Shown here one piece after another: positions 36,173 to 45,464 of a stretch of 64,000 bases of DNA. Position 1 is the first letter of the stretch, and each line of letters starts with the position of its first letter. Position numbers and translations under genes: made by a program. This DNA comes from PVC group bacterium (lineage in GTDB: Bacteria > Verrucomicrobiota > Kiritimatiellia > CAIKKV01 > CAITUY01), in the NCBI GenBank assembly GCA_945870225.1, contig CAMBRF010000002.1, positions 1-64,000 on the forward strand, given 5' to 3'. The notes beneath the pieces are model-generated. The model made no database searches, was not told the DNA's origin, and saw only the letters and a list, made by a program, of their open reading frames with translations.

Positions 36173-36922
36173 TCATCGTGACCGGCGTGTCGAGTTGTTT
36201 CTTGCAACGCCGGGGACTCCGCCCTTTCCCCGACGCGTCCTTCGATAGCGGTGCAGCATACTGAAAAACCGGAGAGCATCCTTCAAGGGATGAATCTTGC
36301 TCTTTTCCGTGCCATAGATCGTGACGATGGGAACCGAACCAATCGTAATCCCCCTATGACTCAGATCCATGAGAATTTCAGATTCGGCGGCAAACCGCGC
36401 CGACTGAATCGCTGTCCCGGAAATCACCGCCAGCTTATACAAGCGGTATCCGCATTGCGTATCCGGCACACGCTGGCCCATTTCACAGCTCAACAGCCAG
36501 CTCATGAACCGGTTGGTTAACCGCCGGACAAGCGGCATGGACCGGGTATCCTGCATACGGCTCCCCACCAGGACGGGGACCCCGCTCTCCCTGTACGCCC
36601 GAACAAAGCCAGGGAGATCCTCCGGGGCATGCTGCCCGTCGCCATCCATGGTGATAACAAAGTCATACCCCCGCTGCCTGGCCTCGCGAAAGGCTGTTTC
36701 CAAGGCCGCCCCCTTGCCCTGATTAACCGCATGACGGAGAACGACCGCGCCGGCGGATTCAGCCTCCTTGCCGGTATCATCCGGCGACCCGTCATCCACT
36801 ACGATCACGTCGTTAAGATGCGCCCGGATGGCCTGCACGACGGAACCAATGCGCCCGGCCTCGCGATAGGCGGGCACGATGACGCATCCGCGCGATTTTC
36901 CTTCCATCCCGGTCTGTCTCAT
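36173..36922 (-). CDS. Family 2 glycosyltransferase, polyprenyl-phosphate type
   Basis: A 249-residue GT-A enzyme: CVIVPAYREAGRI, IVVDDGSPDDT, GKGAALETAFREA, metal-binding TMDGDGQH and the DTQCGYRLY motif seen in dolichol/undecaprenyl-phosphate glycosyltransferases. It lacks a multi-helix membrane end, like DPM1-type enzymes, and probably puts a sugar on a lipid carrier on the cytoplasmic side. The C-terminus is highly basic. ATG 36922 overlaps the acyltransferase stop (ATGA) and has GAGGGAG five bases upstream. Confidence 0.9.
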   Translation of the reverse strand: MRQTGMEGKSRGCVIVPAYREAGRIGSVVQAIRAHLNDVIVVDDGSPDDTGKEAESAGAVVLRHAVNQGKGAALETAFREARQRGYDFVITMDGDGQHAPEDLPGFVRAYRESGVPVLVGSRMQDTRSMPLVRRLTNRFMSWLLSCEMGQRVPDTQCGYRLYKLAVISGTAIQSARFAAESEILMDLSHRGITIGSVPIVTIYGTEKSKIHPLKDALRFFSMLHRYRRTRRGKGGVPGVARNNSTRRSR

Positions 36923-37818
36923 GAGAGCTCCCTCGCTTTGTCGACGGCGGCGCCATAACTCAGGCCATCCCATACCCGCTCAAACATGAACCACTGATGC
37001 GGATAGGCGCTGATTGCATCCTCCAGAACCTCGCATATCCGCTGTTGAAGAACGTCTTGAGTCATGCCCTCGCCGGGCAGAATCGGCGGGTAGAGACGGA
37101 GCAGGAACGTATCATCCTCCCGCCGCAACATGAATCCGGGCAGAATGCCCGCGCCGGTTTTCTCCGCCAGCCAGACGGCCCCGCGCGGCAGACAGGCCGA
37201 CGCGCCGCACAGGGGCGCGAAATCGTTTCGGCGCGAATAGTCCCGATCCGCCAGCAGGGCAATGAACTCGTTGCGCTTCAAGGCCCCCAGCAATTTTTTT
37301 ACGGCGTGTCCGTGCGCGACCACCGTCATCCCGCGCCGGCGCCGGTGCTTCTGGAAAAAATCGTTCAGCTTGGCCGAGGGCTGGTTGAGCGCCACGACAT
37401 TCAGGGGATAGCCCAACCCGGCCAGAACGGCCCCGCCCAGCTCCCAATTGCCCAGATGCGCGGTAACCAGAATGACACCCCGCCCACCCGCCCGGGCCCG
37501 GTCAATATATTCAGGGTGCTCGATGACCACCAGGCGTTTGATATCTGCCTCGCTCAACCGCGAGAAACGGAAGTAATCCACCAGGTACTTGCCGAAAAAC
37601 TGAAAGGTTGTCCGCGCCGTCAGTTTCAGTTCCCGCTCGGTGGGGTAGCGCCCTTTAAACGCCATCACCTGCCGCAGGTTCGCCATAACGGCCTCCCGCG
37701 CGCGACGGTCGAAGAAGAAGTATAGATCGGACATCCTCAGGCTGATCCAATAGGCAAAGTGCCTGGGAATCGTCCGGCTCAGCCAGCCCGCCAGCCAAAA
37801 GGCGCAATATTCAAGCAT
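36919..37818 (-). CDS. LpxL/HtrB-like lysophospholipid or lipid A acyltransferase
   Basis: A 299-residue membrane acyltransferase. It has an N-terminal hydrophobic anchor (about 3-25), the catalytic HX4E box in TAHLGNWE, a basic KHRRRRGM segment, and LLADRDYSRR, PRGAVWLAEKTGA and the final HQWFMFERVW typical of the LpxL/LpxM family. Its presence argues that the host makes a lipid A-type or related glycolipid. ATG 37818 has GGAGG four bases upstream and overlaps the end of lipA by eight bases. Confidence 0.9.
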   Translation of the reverse strand: MLEYCAFWLAGWLSRTIPRHFAYWISLRMSDLYFFFDRRAREAVMANLRQVMAFKGRYPTERELKLTARTTFQFFGKYLVDYFRFSRLSEADIKRLVVIEHPEYIDRARAGGRGVILVTAHLGNWELGGAVLAGLGYPLNVVALNQPSAKLNDFFQKHRRRRGMTVVAHGHAVKKLLGALKRNEFIALLADRDYSRRNDFAPLCGASACLPRGAVWLAEKTGAGILPGFMLRREDDTFLLRLYPPILPGEGMTQDVLQQRICEVLEDAISAYPHQWFMFERVWDGLSYGAAVDKARELS

Positions 37819-38734
37819 GCTCCCTCCGTCCGTCAGGATTGAATTGCGCCTCGGCATGGTAGGAGGAACGCACGAGCGGCCCGGAGGCTACGTTGCGAAA
37901 TCCCATTTCGGTGCCGCACCGGGCATACTCGGCAAAAACGTCCGGATGGACAAACCGCTCCACCGGCGTATGGCGCGGGGAAGGCGCCAGGTATTGTCCG
38001 ATCGTCAGAAGTTCACAGCCCGCCTGACGCAGGTCCCGCATGGCCTCGATAATCTCCTCGTCCGTTTCCCCCAGACCGACCATCAAACCGGACTTGATGG
38101 CCGGTTGGGGCATCGCCCCCGCCGCATGCCGGAGGACCGCCAGTGACCGCTCGTAACTCGCCGCCGGCCGGATGGAACGCTGGAGTCGCCGGACGGTTTC
38201 GAGGTTGTGATTGAAGACATCCGGGCGGGCCGCCAGCACGATGTCCAGATCCCGTTCACGCCCCTGAAAATCAGGAACCAGCACCTCGATCGTCGTCGCC
38301 GGCAACCGGCTCCGGATGGCGCGGATGGTCGCGGCGAAAAGGCCGGCCCCGCCATCCTCCAGATCGTCACGCGTCACACTGGTGACCACGACGTGCCTCA
38401 ACTGCAACCGTTCCGCCGCCGCCGCCACGCGTTGCGGTTCGTCAGGATCAACTGCCTGCGCCCTCCCGGTCCGGACCGCACAAAACAGGCAGTCCCGGGT
38501 ACAGACCTCGCCGAGGATCATGAACGTGGCCGTCCCCTTACTGAAACACTCATGCTGGTTGGGACACTGGGCCCCTTGGCAGACGGTGTGCAGTGCGCCT
38601 TGATCCAGCATGCTGTGAACGGCATCCACCACGCCACTTCCGGACACACGCACGCGGATCCACGGCGGCAACCGTCCCTTCCCCTGCTCCGGCGGGAGGA
38701 GGCTGATCTCCGGTTGTTTGGCCACTTTGGACAT
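37811..38734 (-). CDS. lipA: Lipoyl synthase
   Basis: A radical SAM enzyme that inserts two sulfurs into octanoyl groups on lipoyl domains. Of its two Fe-S clusters, the auxiliary one has CQGAQCPNQHEC (Cys52, 57, 63) and the radical SAM one has CTRDCLFC (Cys78, 82, 85). The C-terminal RSSYHAE supplies the auxiliary-cluster serine. At 307 residues it is full length. lipB is not adjacent; instead it heads the envelope lipid/sugar operon. A possible promoter lies immediately upstream. Confidence 0.97.
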   Translation of the reverse strand: MSKVAKQPEISLLPPEQGKGRLPPWIRVRVSGSGVVDAVHSMLDQGALHTVCQGAQCPNQHECFSKGTATFMILGEVCTRDCLFCAVRTGRAQAVDPDEPQRVAAAAERLQLRHVVVTSVTRDDLEDGGAGLFAATIRAIRSRLPATTIEVLVPDFQGRERDLDIVLAARPDVFNHNLETVRRLQRSIRPAASYERSLAVLRHAAGAMPQPAIKSGLMVGLGETDEEIIEAMRDLRQAGCELLTIGQYLAPSPRHTPVERFVHPDVFAEYARCGTEMGFRNVASGPLVRSSYHAEAQFNPDGRREHA

Positions 38735-38742
38735 GCTTATTG

Positions 38743-38775
38743 TGGTATACTATAGGGCGTCGTTACGCCAGACAA
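38743..38775. promoter_or_regulatory. Possible divergent promoter region between lipA and PocR kinase
   Basis: On the minus strand TTGTCT and TAGTAT are 17 bases apart, but the start would lie only a few bases before the lipA ATG. On the plus strand TGGTATACT (38743-38751) is an extended -10 match facing the kinase gene. Either or both may be used. Confidence 0.3.
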
Positions 38776-38924
38776 ACCTCTGATCTTGCCGTTTCATCAC
38801 GTTGCCTCATTTGTATTCTGGACGGACAGACTGCCTTTGTTTACAATTTCCACCGGTTGGGAAGGCCCCTACGTCATAACGGACCAACAGCGACCTCGAA
38901 GTCTTGCGCGAGTGGATAACCGTG

Positions 38925-41417
38925 ATGGATGCTGGATCAACAGCCGAATCAGAGAAACTTGACGGAGAGATCCGACCGCAGACCGGGGCGGAGGACATCA
39001 CGTTCGAGGAACTCTTCGATCCCGCTGATCTTCAGCGCATTCAGGATGAGTTCGCCGCCGCCACCGGGGTGGCTTCCATTATCACCCGCCCGGACGGTAC
39101 TCCCATCACCCATTCGAGCAACTTCTGCCGGCTCTGCGAGGGGATCATCCGGAAAACTAACATCGGCCTCCGCAACTGCCATCGTTCCGATGCCATGATC
39201 GGGCGCTATCATCCGAACGGCCCCGTCATTCAGCCATGCCTGAGCGGCGGCTTGTGGGACGCCGGGGCAAGCATTACCGTCGGGGATCGTCACGTTGCGA
39301 ACTGGCTGATTGGCCAGGTGCGCGACGACACCCAGACTGAAGAGGAAATGCGGGAGTACGCCCGTGAGATCGGGGCGGATGAAAAAGCAACCCTCGAGGC
39401 CTTCCGCGAGGTCCCCACCATGTCGCTGACGCGCTTCCGGCAGGTTGCCCAGGCGATGTTCACCCTGGCCAACCAACTCTCGACAACAGCCTACCAGAAC
39501 ATGCAGCAGCGCCGGCTGATCCACGACCTCAAACAGGCGGAACAGTCCCTGCGGGACAGCGAAAGCCGCTACCGCGAACTGGTCGAACTCGCTGTTGACG
39601 GAATCCTTCTGGGTTCGCATGAAGGCATTATCATCGAAGCCAATCAGCATATGTGTGAACTGTCCGGTTATACACGCGAGGAACTGATCGGTAGGAACAT
39701 TCGCGACATGCCGTTCACCCGGGAAAGTCTGGAAAGGTTTCCCTTCCGTTTCGATCTCCTGCAACAGGAACGAACCGTTTTAACCGAACGGACGCTGGTC
39801 CGCCCGGATGGCGTTGAAATTGTTTTCGAAACACGCACGAAAATGATGCCCGATGGCACCTATCAGTCGGTTTACCGGGACATCACCGAGCGGATAAAGA
39901 CAGAGAACGCCCTGCGCGAGGCGGAGTGGAAATTCAGGGCGCTCTTTGAAAAGGGGCCTATCGGGGTGGCGTACCATGAAATGATCTACGATGTTTCAGG
40001 AAAAGCTTTCGATTACCGTTTCATCGATGCCAACGAAAGCTATGTCGAACTGACGGGAGTCGACCCGCGTGGAAAAACCGTCCGCCAGGCCTTCCCGGGC
40101 ATTGAGAACGACCCCTTTGATTGGATCGGAACGTTCGGTCATGTTGCTCGAACCGGGGAGCAGGTGCGATTCGAACAATACCTCCAGCTGAACAGTCGCT
40201 GGTACGATTGCGTCGCTTACCAGTACAAGCCGAACTGTTTTGTGGCGGCTTTCCTGGATATCACCAAGCGCAAAAACGTAGAGGAAGAGCTCCATAAAAT
40301 GCAGAAGCTCCAGAGTGTGGGCACTCTGGCGGGCGGCATTGCCCACGATTTCAACAATATCCTGATGGGGCTGTTTGGAAGCATCTCTCTGGCGAAAGAT
40401 GAGCTTGCCAAGGATCATCCCGTATACAAGTCCCTCGAAGAGGCGGGAACCTCCATGAATCGGGCGGTACGACTGACCAAGCAACTTCTGACGTTTGCCA
40501 AGGGGGGGGCGCCTGTAAAAGAAGACGTCAGCCTGGGGACCTTGGTTGAGGAAGTGGCGCGGTTCGAGCTCTCCGGAAGCCAGATCCAACTGGTTCAGCA
40601 CTCATCCAATGACCTATGGTTGGCCGATGTGGATAAGGGGCAGATCCAGCAGGTTATCTCCAACCTCACCATCAATGCCCGACAGGCCATGCCCGATGGC
40701 GGGCACCTTTTCATCACACTGGAAAATGCGGTCATTTCAGATCATGTCATCGCCGGACTCCATGAGGGAAACTACATCAAAATCACCGTCAAGGACGAAG
40801 GAACCGGTATTGACCCTAAAAACATTGGCCGGATATTCGACCCCTATTTCACCACCAAACAATCCGGCAGCGGACTGGGGCTCGCGACATCCTATTCCAT
40901 CATCAACAAGCATGGCGGCTATATCGGCGTGGCTTCAGAACTGGGCAAGGGGACGAATTTCACAATCTACCTGCCCGCTTCGAAGTCCCTCCATGCCATT
41001 GAAACAAAGGATCTTCCCCTTGAGCCTGAAAGGCCAGTGCACCCCGCCAGGATTCTTGTGATGGATGACGAAGAACCGGTTTGTAAAGTCGTCTCCCGAA
41101 TGCTGAAACGCGGCGGCTACTCCGCCGCAACCGCCCCCGGTGGAGCTGAGGCCATTCAGATGTACAAGGAGGCGTTGGAGGCTGGAACGCCCTTCGATGT
41201 GGTGATTATGGACCTGACCATTCCAGGCGGGATTGGGGGAAAGGAGGCCATCAAAGACCTCCTGGCGATTGATCCGCACGCCCGCGTCATTGTTTCCAGC
41301 GGATATGCCGATGATCCGGTAATGGCCAACTATGCCGCTTACGGATTCAAGGGGATTGTCGCCAAACCGTACACCCAGGACCGCCTTCTGGATATATTAA
41401 GCACGGTCTTGGAATAG
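38925..41417 (+). CDS. PocR-domain hybrid sensor histidine kinase
   Basis: An 830-residue soluble sensor. An N-terminal PocR-type ligand-binding domain (about 28-190) carries the conserved cysteines FCRLC (Cys68/71), NCHRSD (Cys85) and QPCLSGG (Cys105). Two PAS-type segments follow (about 215-330 and 335-450), then HisKA with His in GGIAHDFNN, HATPase (NARQAMPDGG, DEGTGID, GSGLGLATS) and a receiver (VMDDEE, acceptor Asp in IMDLTIPGG). PocR domains sense small molecules such as propanediol or glycerol-type compounds. The ligand here is unknown. ATG 38925 is chosen over TTG 38904. It converges with a two-receiver regulator gene. Confidence 0.92.
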   Translation: MDAGSTAESEKLDGEIRPQTGAEDITFEELFDPADLQRIQDEFAAATGVASIITRPDGTPITHSSNFCRLCEGIIRKTNIGLRNCHRSDAMIGRYHPNGPVIQPCLSGGLWDAGASITVGDRHVANWLIGQVRDDTQTEEEMREYAREIGADEKATLEAFREVPTMSLTRFRQVAQAMFTLANQLSTTAYQNMQQRRLIHDLKQAEQSLRDSESRYRELVELAVDGILLGSHEGIIIEANQHMCELSGYTREELIGRNIRDMPFTRESLERFPFRFDLLQQERTVLTERTLVRPDGVEIVFETRTKMMPDGTYQSVYRDITERIKTENALREAEWKFRALFEKGPIGVAYHEMIYDVSGKAFDYRFIDANESYVELTGVDPRGKTVRQAFPGIENDPFDWIGTFGHVARTGEQVRFEQYLQLNSRWYDCVAYQYKPNCFVAAFLDITKRKNVEEELHKMQKLQSVGTLAGGIAHDFNNILMGLFGSISLAKDELAKDHPVYKSLEEAGTSMNRAVRLTKQLLTFAKGGAPVKEDVSLGTLVEEVARFELSGSQIQLVQHSSNDLWLADVDKGQIQQVISNLTINARQAMPDGGHLFITLENAVISDHVIAGLHEGNYIKITVKDEGTGIDPKNIGRIFDPYFTTKQSGSGLGLATSYSIINKHGGYIGVASELGKGTNFTIYLPASKSLHAIETKDLPLEPERPVHPARILVMDDEEPVCKVVSRMLKRGGYSAATAPGGAEAIQMYKEALEAGTPFDVVIMDLTIPGGIGGKEAIKDLLAIDPHARVIVSSGYADDPVMANYAAYGFKGIVAKPYTQDRLLDILSTVLE

Positions 41418-41447
41418 AACCCCACAGATAATCCGGTTTCCTTTTGT

Positions 41448-42227
41448 CTATCTCCCCGTCAAAATGGCATTGACCGCCACCACCAGCAGGCCGGGTTTGG
41501 AGGTGGCGAGACTGTCACGGATACATTTTGTCTGGCCGTTTTTGAGACGGCCCATTTCTTCCTTGCTCCGGCTCCCATCATAAAGCAATACCGGGACCGC
41601 ACTGATACTGGGCATGACATCCATCAGCGACGCCACGGCGCTGCCGTTGAGACGGGGTAACATCTCTTTCGCGAGAACAAGGTCCGGCTTGATCTGCGTT
41701 GCCTTTTCAAGCAGCTCAGGTCCACTGGAAACCACCTCGACATCATACCCGGCCGCCCCCAGCAGGCGGATAAGCTCCACCGCAATGACCGGCTCGTTCT
41801 CCGCCACGAGAACCTTCTGTTTGATTCTCCGCCTCAATTCCGCTGCACGTTTTCGTTTGGCAAGAATGGCCCGCACGATGCTGGTCAATTCCGTCTCTTC
41901 ACACGGCTTCGCAATGAAGCCGTCCACCTCGACGTCCCTGAAAAAATCCGCCATCATGGACCGCGCGGTCAGCACGAGTACGGGAAAACGGAGCTTGCCG
42001 TTTGCCTCTGAAATACGCTTGAGAAACCCCAGCCCGCCTATGCCCGGCATGCTGATATCGAGAATAATCAGGTCCGGACTCACTTTCTCCACCAACTCAA
42101 GGGCCTCCTCGCCGCTCTGGGCCGTCGTCACCGTAAAGTTCTCAAAGGCCAGATAATCGCGGAGTGAAATCAATAGGTGCTTCTCATCGTCAACCAGGAG
42201 TATATGGTCCTTTTTATTCTCGTTCAT
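41448..42227 (-). CDS. Response regulator with one active and one degenerate receiver domain
   Basis: A 259-residue protein of two tandem receiver domains and no DNA-binding output. The first (about 8-125) is complete: LLVDDE pocket, acceptor Asp in LIILDISMPG, conserved Thr/Ser in VLTAR and the Lys of AKPCEE. The second (about 140-259) begins VLVAENE. It has LVLAKEMLPR where the phospho-acceptor Asp would be, so it is a pseudo-receiver. ATG 42227 has AAGGA five bases upstream. It lies 68 bases after the PAS kinase gene, its probable partner. Confidence 0.88.
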   Translation of the reverse strand: MNENKKDHILLVDDEKHLLISLRDYLAFENFTVTTAQSGEEALELVEKVSPDLIILDISMPGIGGLGFLKRISEANGKLRFPVLVLTARSMMADFFRDVEVDGFIAKPCEETELTSIVRAILAKRKRAAELRRRIKQKVLVAENEPVIAVELIRLLGAAGYDVEVVSSGPELLEKATQIKPDLVLAKEMLPRLNGSAVASLMDVMPSISAVPVLLYDGSRSKEEMGRLKNGQTKCIRDSLATSKPGLLVVAVNAILTGR

Positions 42228-42295
42228 CAGCGTCCTTTCTTTCCTGCTCATTCCGCTAGCCGAACACGAGCCGGTACCCCCTCCGACCCGAGTCC

Positions 42296-44023
42296 TTACA
42301 CCGTCGCATCCTTACGCCCGACGATCACCTGATCCAATCGGGCACAAACCTCGTCATCCATCCACGGACTCTTCAACACCGGCAGGCCGAACCCCTCGAT
42401 GATCTCCTGCTTGACGGGCGAACACTCCCCGCCTGTCAGGACGATCAACGGCATCTGCCGGTAAACGTCGCTCCGTTTGATCGTGGAAATCACCCCCGCC
42501 GCTTCCAGTCCATCGGCAATCCAGTCGAGAATCAGCAGATCGGGCCGGGTTTCCTTCAACGCCAGGTCGAGCCCTTCTCCTATGGGAACGTTCGCGACCT
42601 TGTAGCCGCAGGCGGTTAGAGCCCCGGCCAGACGGTCACAGGCTCTGCCCTTGTCGCAGGCCAGCAGAACCAGGGCCGGCTCTCCCAGGGGAAGCCTTGC
42701 CGTCACCTGGGTCCCCCGTTCTCGCCCCGGCGGCGGACTCTGTATCTGAAGGCTTCCGCCATGATGTTCCAGGATCTCCTTGCAAATCGACAGCCCCAAC
42801 CCGGCGCCGCTGACGTGCTCGCCCACCCGGAAGAACCGTTCCGCGATCCGGGCGAGATGCTGCGGCTCGATCCCGATTCCCGTATCGACAACCTCCAGAA
42901 TCACCATTCCCGGCACAGCCGGGTCCGGACGCATCACCACGGACACAGACCCCTTGGGTATGTTGAACTTGATGGCGTTGCGGATGATATTAAAAATCAC
43001 ACGTTCCAGTTTCTGCGGGTCGCCATTGACGAACTGGCCGCCCCCCGTGATGGACACCGAAAACGTGAGCCCGGCGGATTCAACCTGCATCCTCAAGGAT
43101 TCAACGGCCTTATGAACAAACCGGGGAAACTGTATTTTGACACACCGGAGCTTCAGCGCATTGGCCTCCAGCCGGCTCATATCGAGGATATCCTCGACCG
43201 TGCGCATCAACCGCTGGCCATCGGACCGGATCATCTCCAGGTAGGTGCGCGCCTTCTCACTCAACTCCCCCGCAATGCCCTTCAGCAGGTTGCCTGAAAT
43301 ATAATGAATGGAGGCCAGCGGCGTCTTGAGCTCATGCGAGACGTTCGACACAAACTGCGACTTGGCTTTGTCATGCTCCTGGAGCTTAACAATCGCCTCG
43401 CGCAGTTTCCCTTCCATCTCCGTCCGCACCGCAATCTCCGCCTTCAACTCCTTATTCAGCTGGGTGCGCCGCGCCACCTGGGCCGCCAGTTCGTCGTAAG
43501 CGCGCTGGAGTTGTTCCTCGGCATCCTTGCGAGTGGTGACATCACGAATGAAAAAGCAGAGGTAGTCACAAAAGGAGAGGCGGATATGGCTGGTGGAAAT
43601 CTCGGCGGGAAACGAGGTCCCGTCCTTGCACCGGCAGTAGGCCTGGATCAGGGTGAACTGGTCCTTCTGGAGATTGCCGCACACCGTGCGCATCACCGAG
43701 TCATCAAACCCCACAATGATGTGTGCGATTTTTCGCTCGCAGAACTCATCAACGGTATAGTCGAACGCCACCGAGGCACGCGGATTGGCGTCGAGAATGT
43801 ACCCCGATAAATTAACGATGAGGGCGGCATCATAGACATTCTTGAAAAGAACCTTCAGGTCCGCATTCTGAATGGCCGCCGCCGCGACCGTCCGGGGATC
43901 CTGCCTCACCTTGGGCGTCCCCTCCGTTGCCAGCCGGGAGGCCGCGTGAGCGCCGGCGTCCAGGCCACCGGGGGGAATATTCAGGAGAATGGTTTTGGAA
44001 AACGGATCAAATTGGTGAGCCAT
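42296..44023 (-). CDS. PAS sensor histidine kinase with C-terminal receiver-like domain
   Basis: A 575-residue soluble kinase without membrane helices. A PAS domain (about 50-170; VDEFCERKIAHIIVGFDDS, CKDGTSFPAEIS) with several cysteines is followed by a coiled coil (about 172-225) and HisKA (His in NVSHELKTPLASIH). HATPase comes next (NIIRNAIKFN, VDTGIGIEP, GAGLGLSICKEIL), then a receiver-like end (about 455-565) with Asp in LLILDW. The HELKTP box makes it an orthodox-type kinase, unlike the two other kinases in the window. Likely signals through the adjacent double-receiver protein. Confidence 0.9.
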   Translation of the reverse strand: MAHQFDPFSKTILLNIPPGGLDAGAHAASRLATEGTPKVRQDPRTVAAAAIQNADLKVLFKNVYDAALIVNLSGYILDANPRASVAFDYTVDEFCERKIAHIIVGFDDSVMRTVCGNLQKDQFTLIQAYCRCKDGTSFPAEISTSHIRLSFCDYLCFFIRDVTTRKDAEEQLQRAYDELAAQVARRTQLNKELKAEIAVRTEMEGKLREAIVKLQEHDKAKSQFVSNVSHELKTPLASIHYISGNLLKGIAGELSEKARTYLEMIRSDGQRLMRTVEDILDMSRLEANALKLRCVKIQFPRFVHKAVESLRMQVESAGLTFSVSITGGGQFVNGDPQKLERVIFNIIRNAIKFNIPKGSVSVVMRPDPAVPGMVILEVVDTGIGIEPQHLARIAERFFRVGEHVSGAGLGLSICKEILEHHGGSLQIQSPPPGRERGTQVTARLPLGEPALVLLACDKGRACDRLAGALTACGYKVANVPIGEGLDLALKETRPDLLILDWIADGLEAAGVISTIKRSDVYRQMPLIVLTGGECSPVKQEIIEGFGLPVLKSPWMDDEVCARLDQVIVGRKDATV

Positions 44024-44353
44024 AACCGGTCTTTTCTTTTATTAACAACTAGACTCTGGCATACAGTGCCATCGCCGTCAAGCGACGGAGTTGCTCCCCA
44101 AAACCTCGCTTAATCCTTCGAGCGAAACAGCATGGTGACCAGCTCCCACGCTGGGGCACGGCGGCGACGACGCACCGCCCTCCACAAGGCATCATCCAAA
44201 CCTGCGAGAGGGTTTTTCGAGGAGGGTAGCGCTTTGTCGCCGCCACGTGGGTGTAGATCGCCAGGGATGGGCGCCGTAGGCCGGAACATCCTTACGCGAG
44301 GATTAGGGTCGATCCCGCAGGCTAGCTTGGCGCGCGTTGGCGATGCCAAATAT
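44024..44353. other. Intergenic region, no gene recognised
   Basis: About 330 bases between the kinase start and the terminator after tRNA-Pro. Short open frames on both strands run into tRNA sequence and have no protein-like character. Small inverted repeats such as CCGTC/GACGG near 44075 are present, but no known RNA is evident. Part must serve as the kinase promoter region. Confidence 0.55.
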
Positions 44354-44387
44354 AAACCCGCATATTTCAAAAGAAATATACGGGTTT
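44354..44387 (-). terminator. Hairpin terminator after tRNA-Pro
   Basis: Read on the minus strand, AAACCCG and CGGGTTT close an almost perfect stem that continues through ATTTC-TTTT-GAAAT, ending in an AT-rich run. It lies 12 bases beyond the tRNA 3' end and fits an intrinsic terminator. Confidence 0.65.
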
Positions 44388-44399
44388 TCAGGGTTAAAA

Positions 44400-44476
44400 T
44401 GGTCGGGCCGAGGAGATTTGAACTCCTGACCTTCTGCACCCCAAGCAGACGCGCTACCAGTCTGCGCTACGGCCCG
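44400..44476 (-). tRNA. tRNA-Pro, anticodon GGG
   Basis: The minus strand folds into a full cloverleaf. The acceptor stem is CGGGCCG/CGGCCCG. The D-arm has AGCGCAG...GGTAGCGC. The anticodon stem TCTGC/GCAGA holds the seven-base loop TTGGGGT, giving anticodon GGG. The T-arm is AGGAGTTCAAATCTCCT. Discriminator A is followed by an encoded CCA. Confidence 0.95.
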
Positions 44477-44502
44477 ATCTTCAACAAAGCTCGGGGAAGT
44501 TA

Positions 44503-45450
44503 TCAACTGCCCTTCTCACCGTCAAGGAACGAATCCAGAAAAGCGTCCCATTTCCCGGGCGCATCCTCGTTTTCCTCCTCGATGACGGCATCTTTTCGCA
44601 GTCTCTCCACAAAACGCGTTAACGCCTGACCTCTCCGTTCATGCCTCAGCAGATCCCGGATGCGATCCTTCGCCTCCTCAAAGGCGAGAGGCTCACCCTC
44701 CTCCTGCTCAAGCTTCTCAACCAGGTGGAACCCGAGCGGTGTCTCAATCACATCGCTGAGGTCGCCCACTTCCACCCCCTCGAAAACCGCCTTGTCGAAT
44801 TCCGGAACCGTCGTTCCCCGGGCAACCCATCCCAGACTTCCCCCAGCCTCCTTGCCGCTCGGGCACTCAGAATGCTCCGCCGCCAGTTCACCGAAATCAG
44901 CCCCCTCCATAAGCTGCTGTTTCAGTCCGACCAGCCGCAAACGCGTCGCCTCCTTGTCGGCTTCACCGGATGTCGCCGGCTTGATCAAAATATGCCTCAG
45001 CTGGGCTTGATCCGGCATCGTATAGTGGTCGGGGTGCTCTTCAAAGAAATCGCGCAAATCCTTTTCCGTACACTCGGGCTCTGCGGACGCCACCCGGTCC
45101 ACCAGCCGGTCCAGTTGCTTGCCAGCCCGGATACTGGCCACCAGTTGCGCCCGCGTCAGCCCCTGCTGGGTCAACAACTTCTCCAACGGTTCCTCGCCTC
45201 CGACCCGTTTGACCATATCCTGGACAGCCGCCACCACGTCGGCCTCGGGCACTTCAATGTGCCGGCGCTTGACCTCATCAATGAGCAACTGGGTGCCGAT
45301 GGCGTGATCCTTCGCCCGTTTGGCCAAATCCCCCATGCTGCGGGCAATTTCGACCCGTGACATGTGCCGGCTGTAGAAATCGATCAATCGTTTGAGTTCG
45401 GTGATGATCGCCTTCTCGGGGATCAACTGACCATTGAGTCGTATCGTCAT
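44503..45450 (-). CDS. Parvulin-type peptidyl-prolyl isomerase without signal peptide
   Basis: A 315-residue protein with SurA/PrsA-like architecture. An N-terminal helical chaperone region (about 1-150) is followed by a single rotamase domain (about 155-250; AQLRHILI, FGELAAEHSECPSGKEAGGSLGWVARG, FDKAVFEGVEVGDLS, GFHLVEKLE) and a charged C-terminal helix. Unlike periplasmic relatives it has no hydrophobic signal, so it should be cytoplasmic. ATG 45450 has GGAAGG six bases upstream. It is 14 bases downstream of tsaB and upstream of tRNA-Pro. Confidence 0.9.
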   Translation of the reverse strand: MTIRLNGQLIPEKAIITELKRLIDFYSRHMSRVEIARSMGDLAKRAKDHAIGTQLLIDEVKRRHIEVPEADVVAAVQDMVKRVGGEEPLEKLLTQQGLTRAQLVASIRAGKQLDRLVDRVASAEPECTEKDLRDFFEEHPDHYTMPDQAQLRHILIKPATSGEADKEATRLRLVGLKQQLMEGADFGELAAEHSECPSGKEAGGSLGWVARGTTVPEFDKAVFEGVEVGDLSDVIETPLGFHLVEKLEQEEGEPLAFEEAKDRIRDLLRHERRGQALTRFVERLRKDAVIEEENEDAPGKWDAFLDSFLDGEKGS

Positions 45451-45464
45451 CGCTTGCCTTCCTT

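Noticed and set aside
44110-44629. Protein-like frames crossing tRNA-Pro on both strands (ending in VRSSNLLGPT- or PRRFELLTFC-like strings)
   Set aside because: These strings are translations of tRNA sequence that recur in many genomes; the frames have no other support. I also looked for an integrase or attachment repeat here and saw none.
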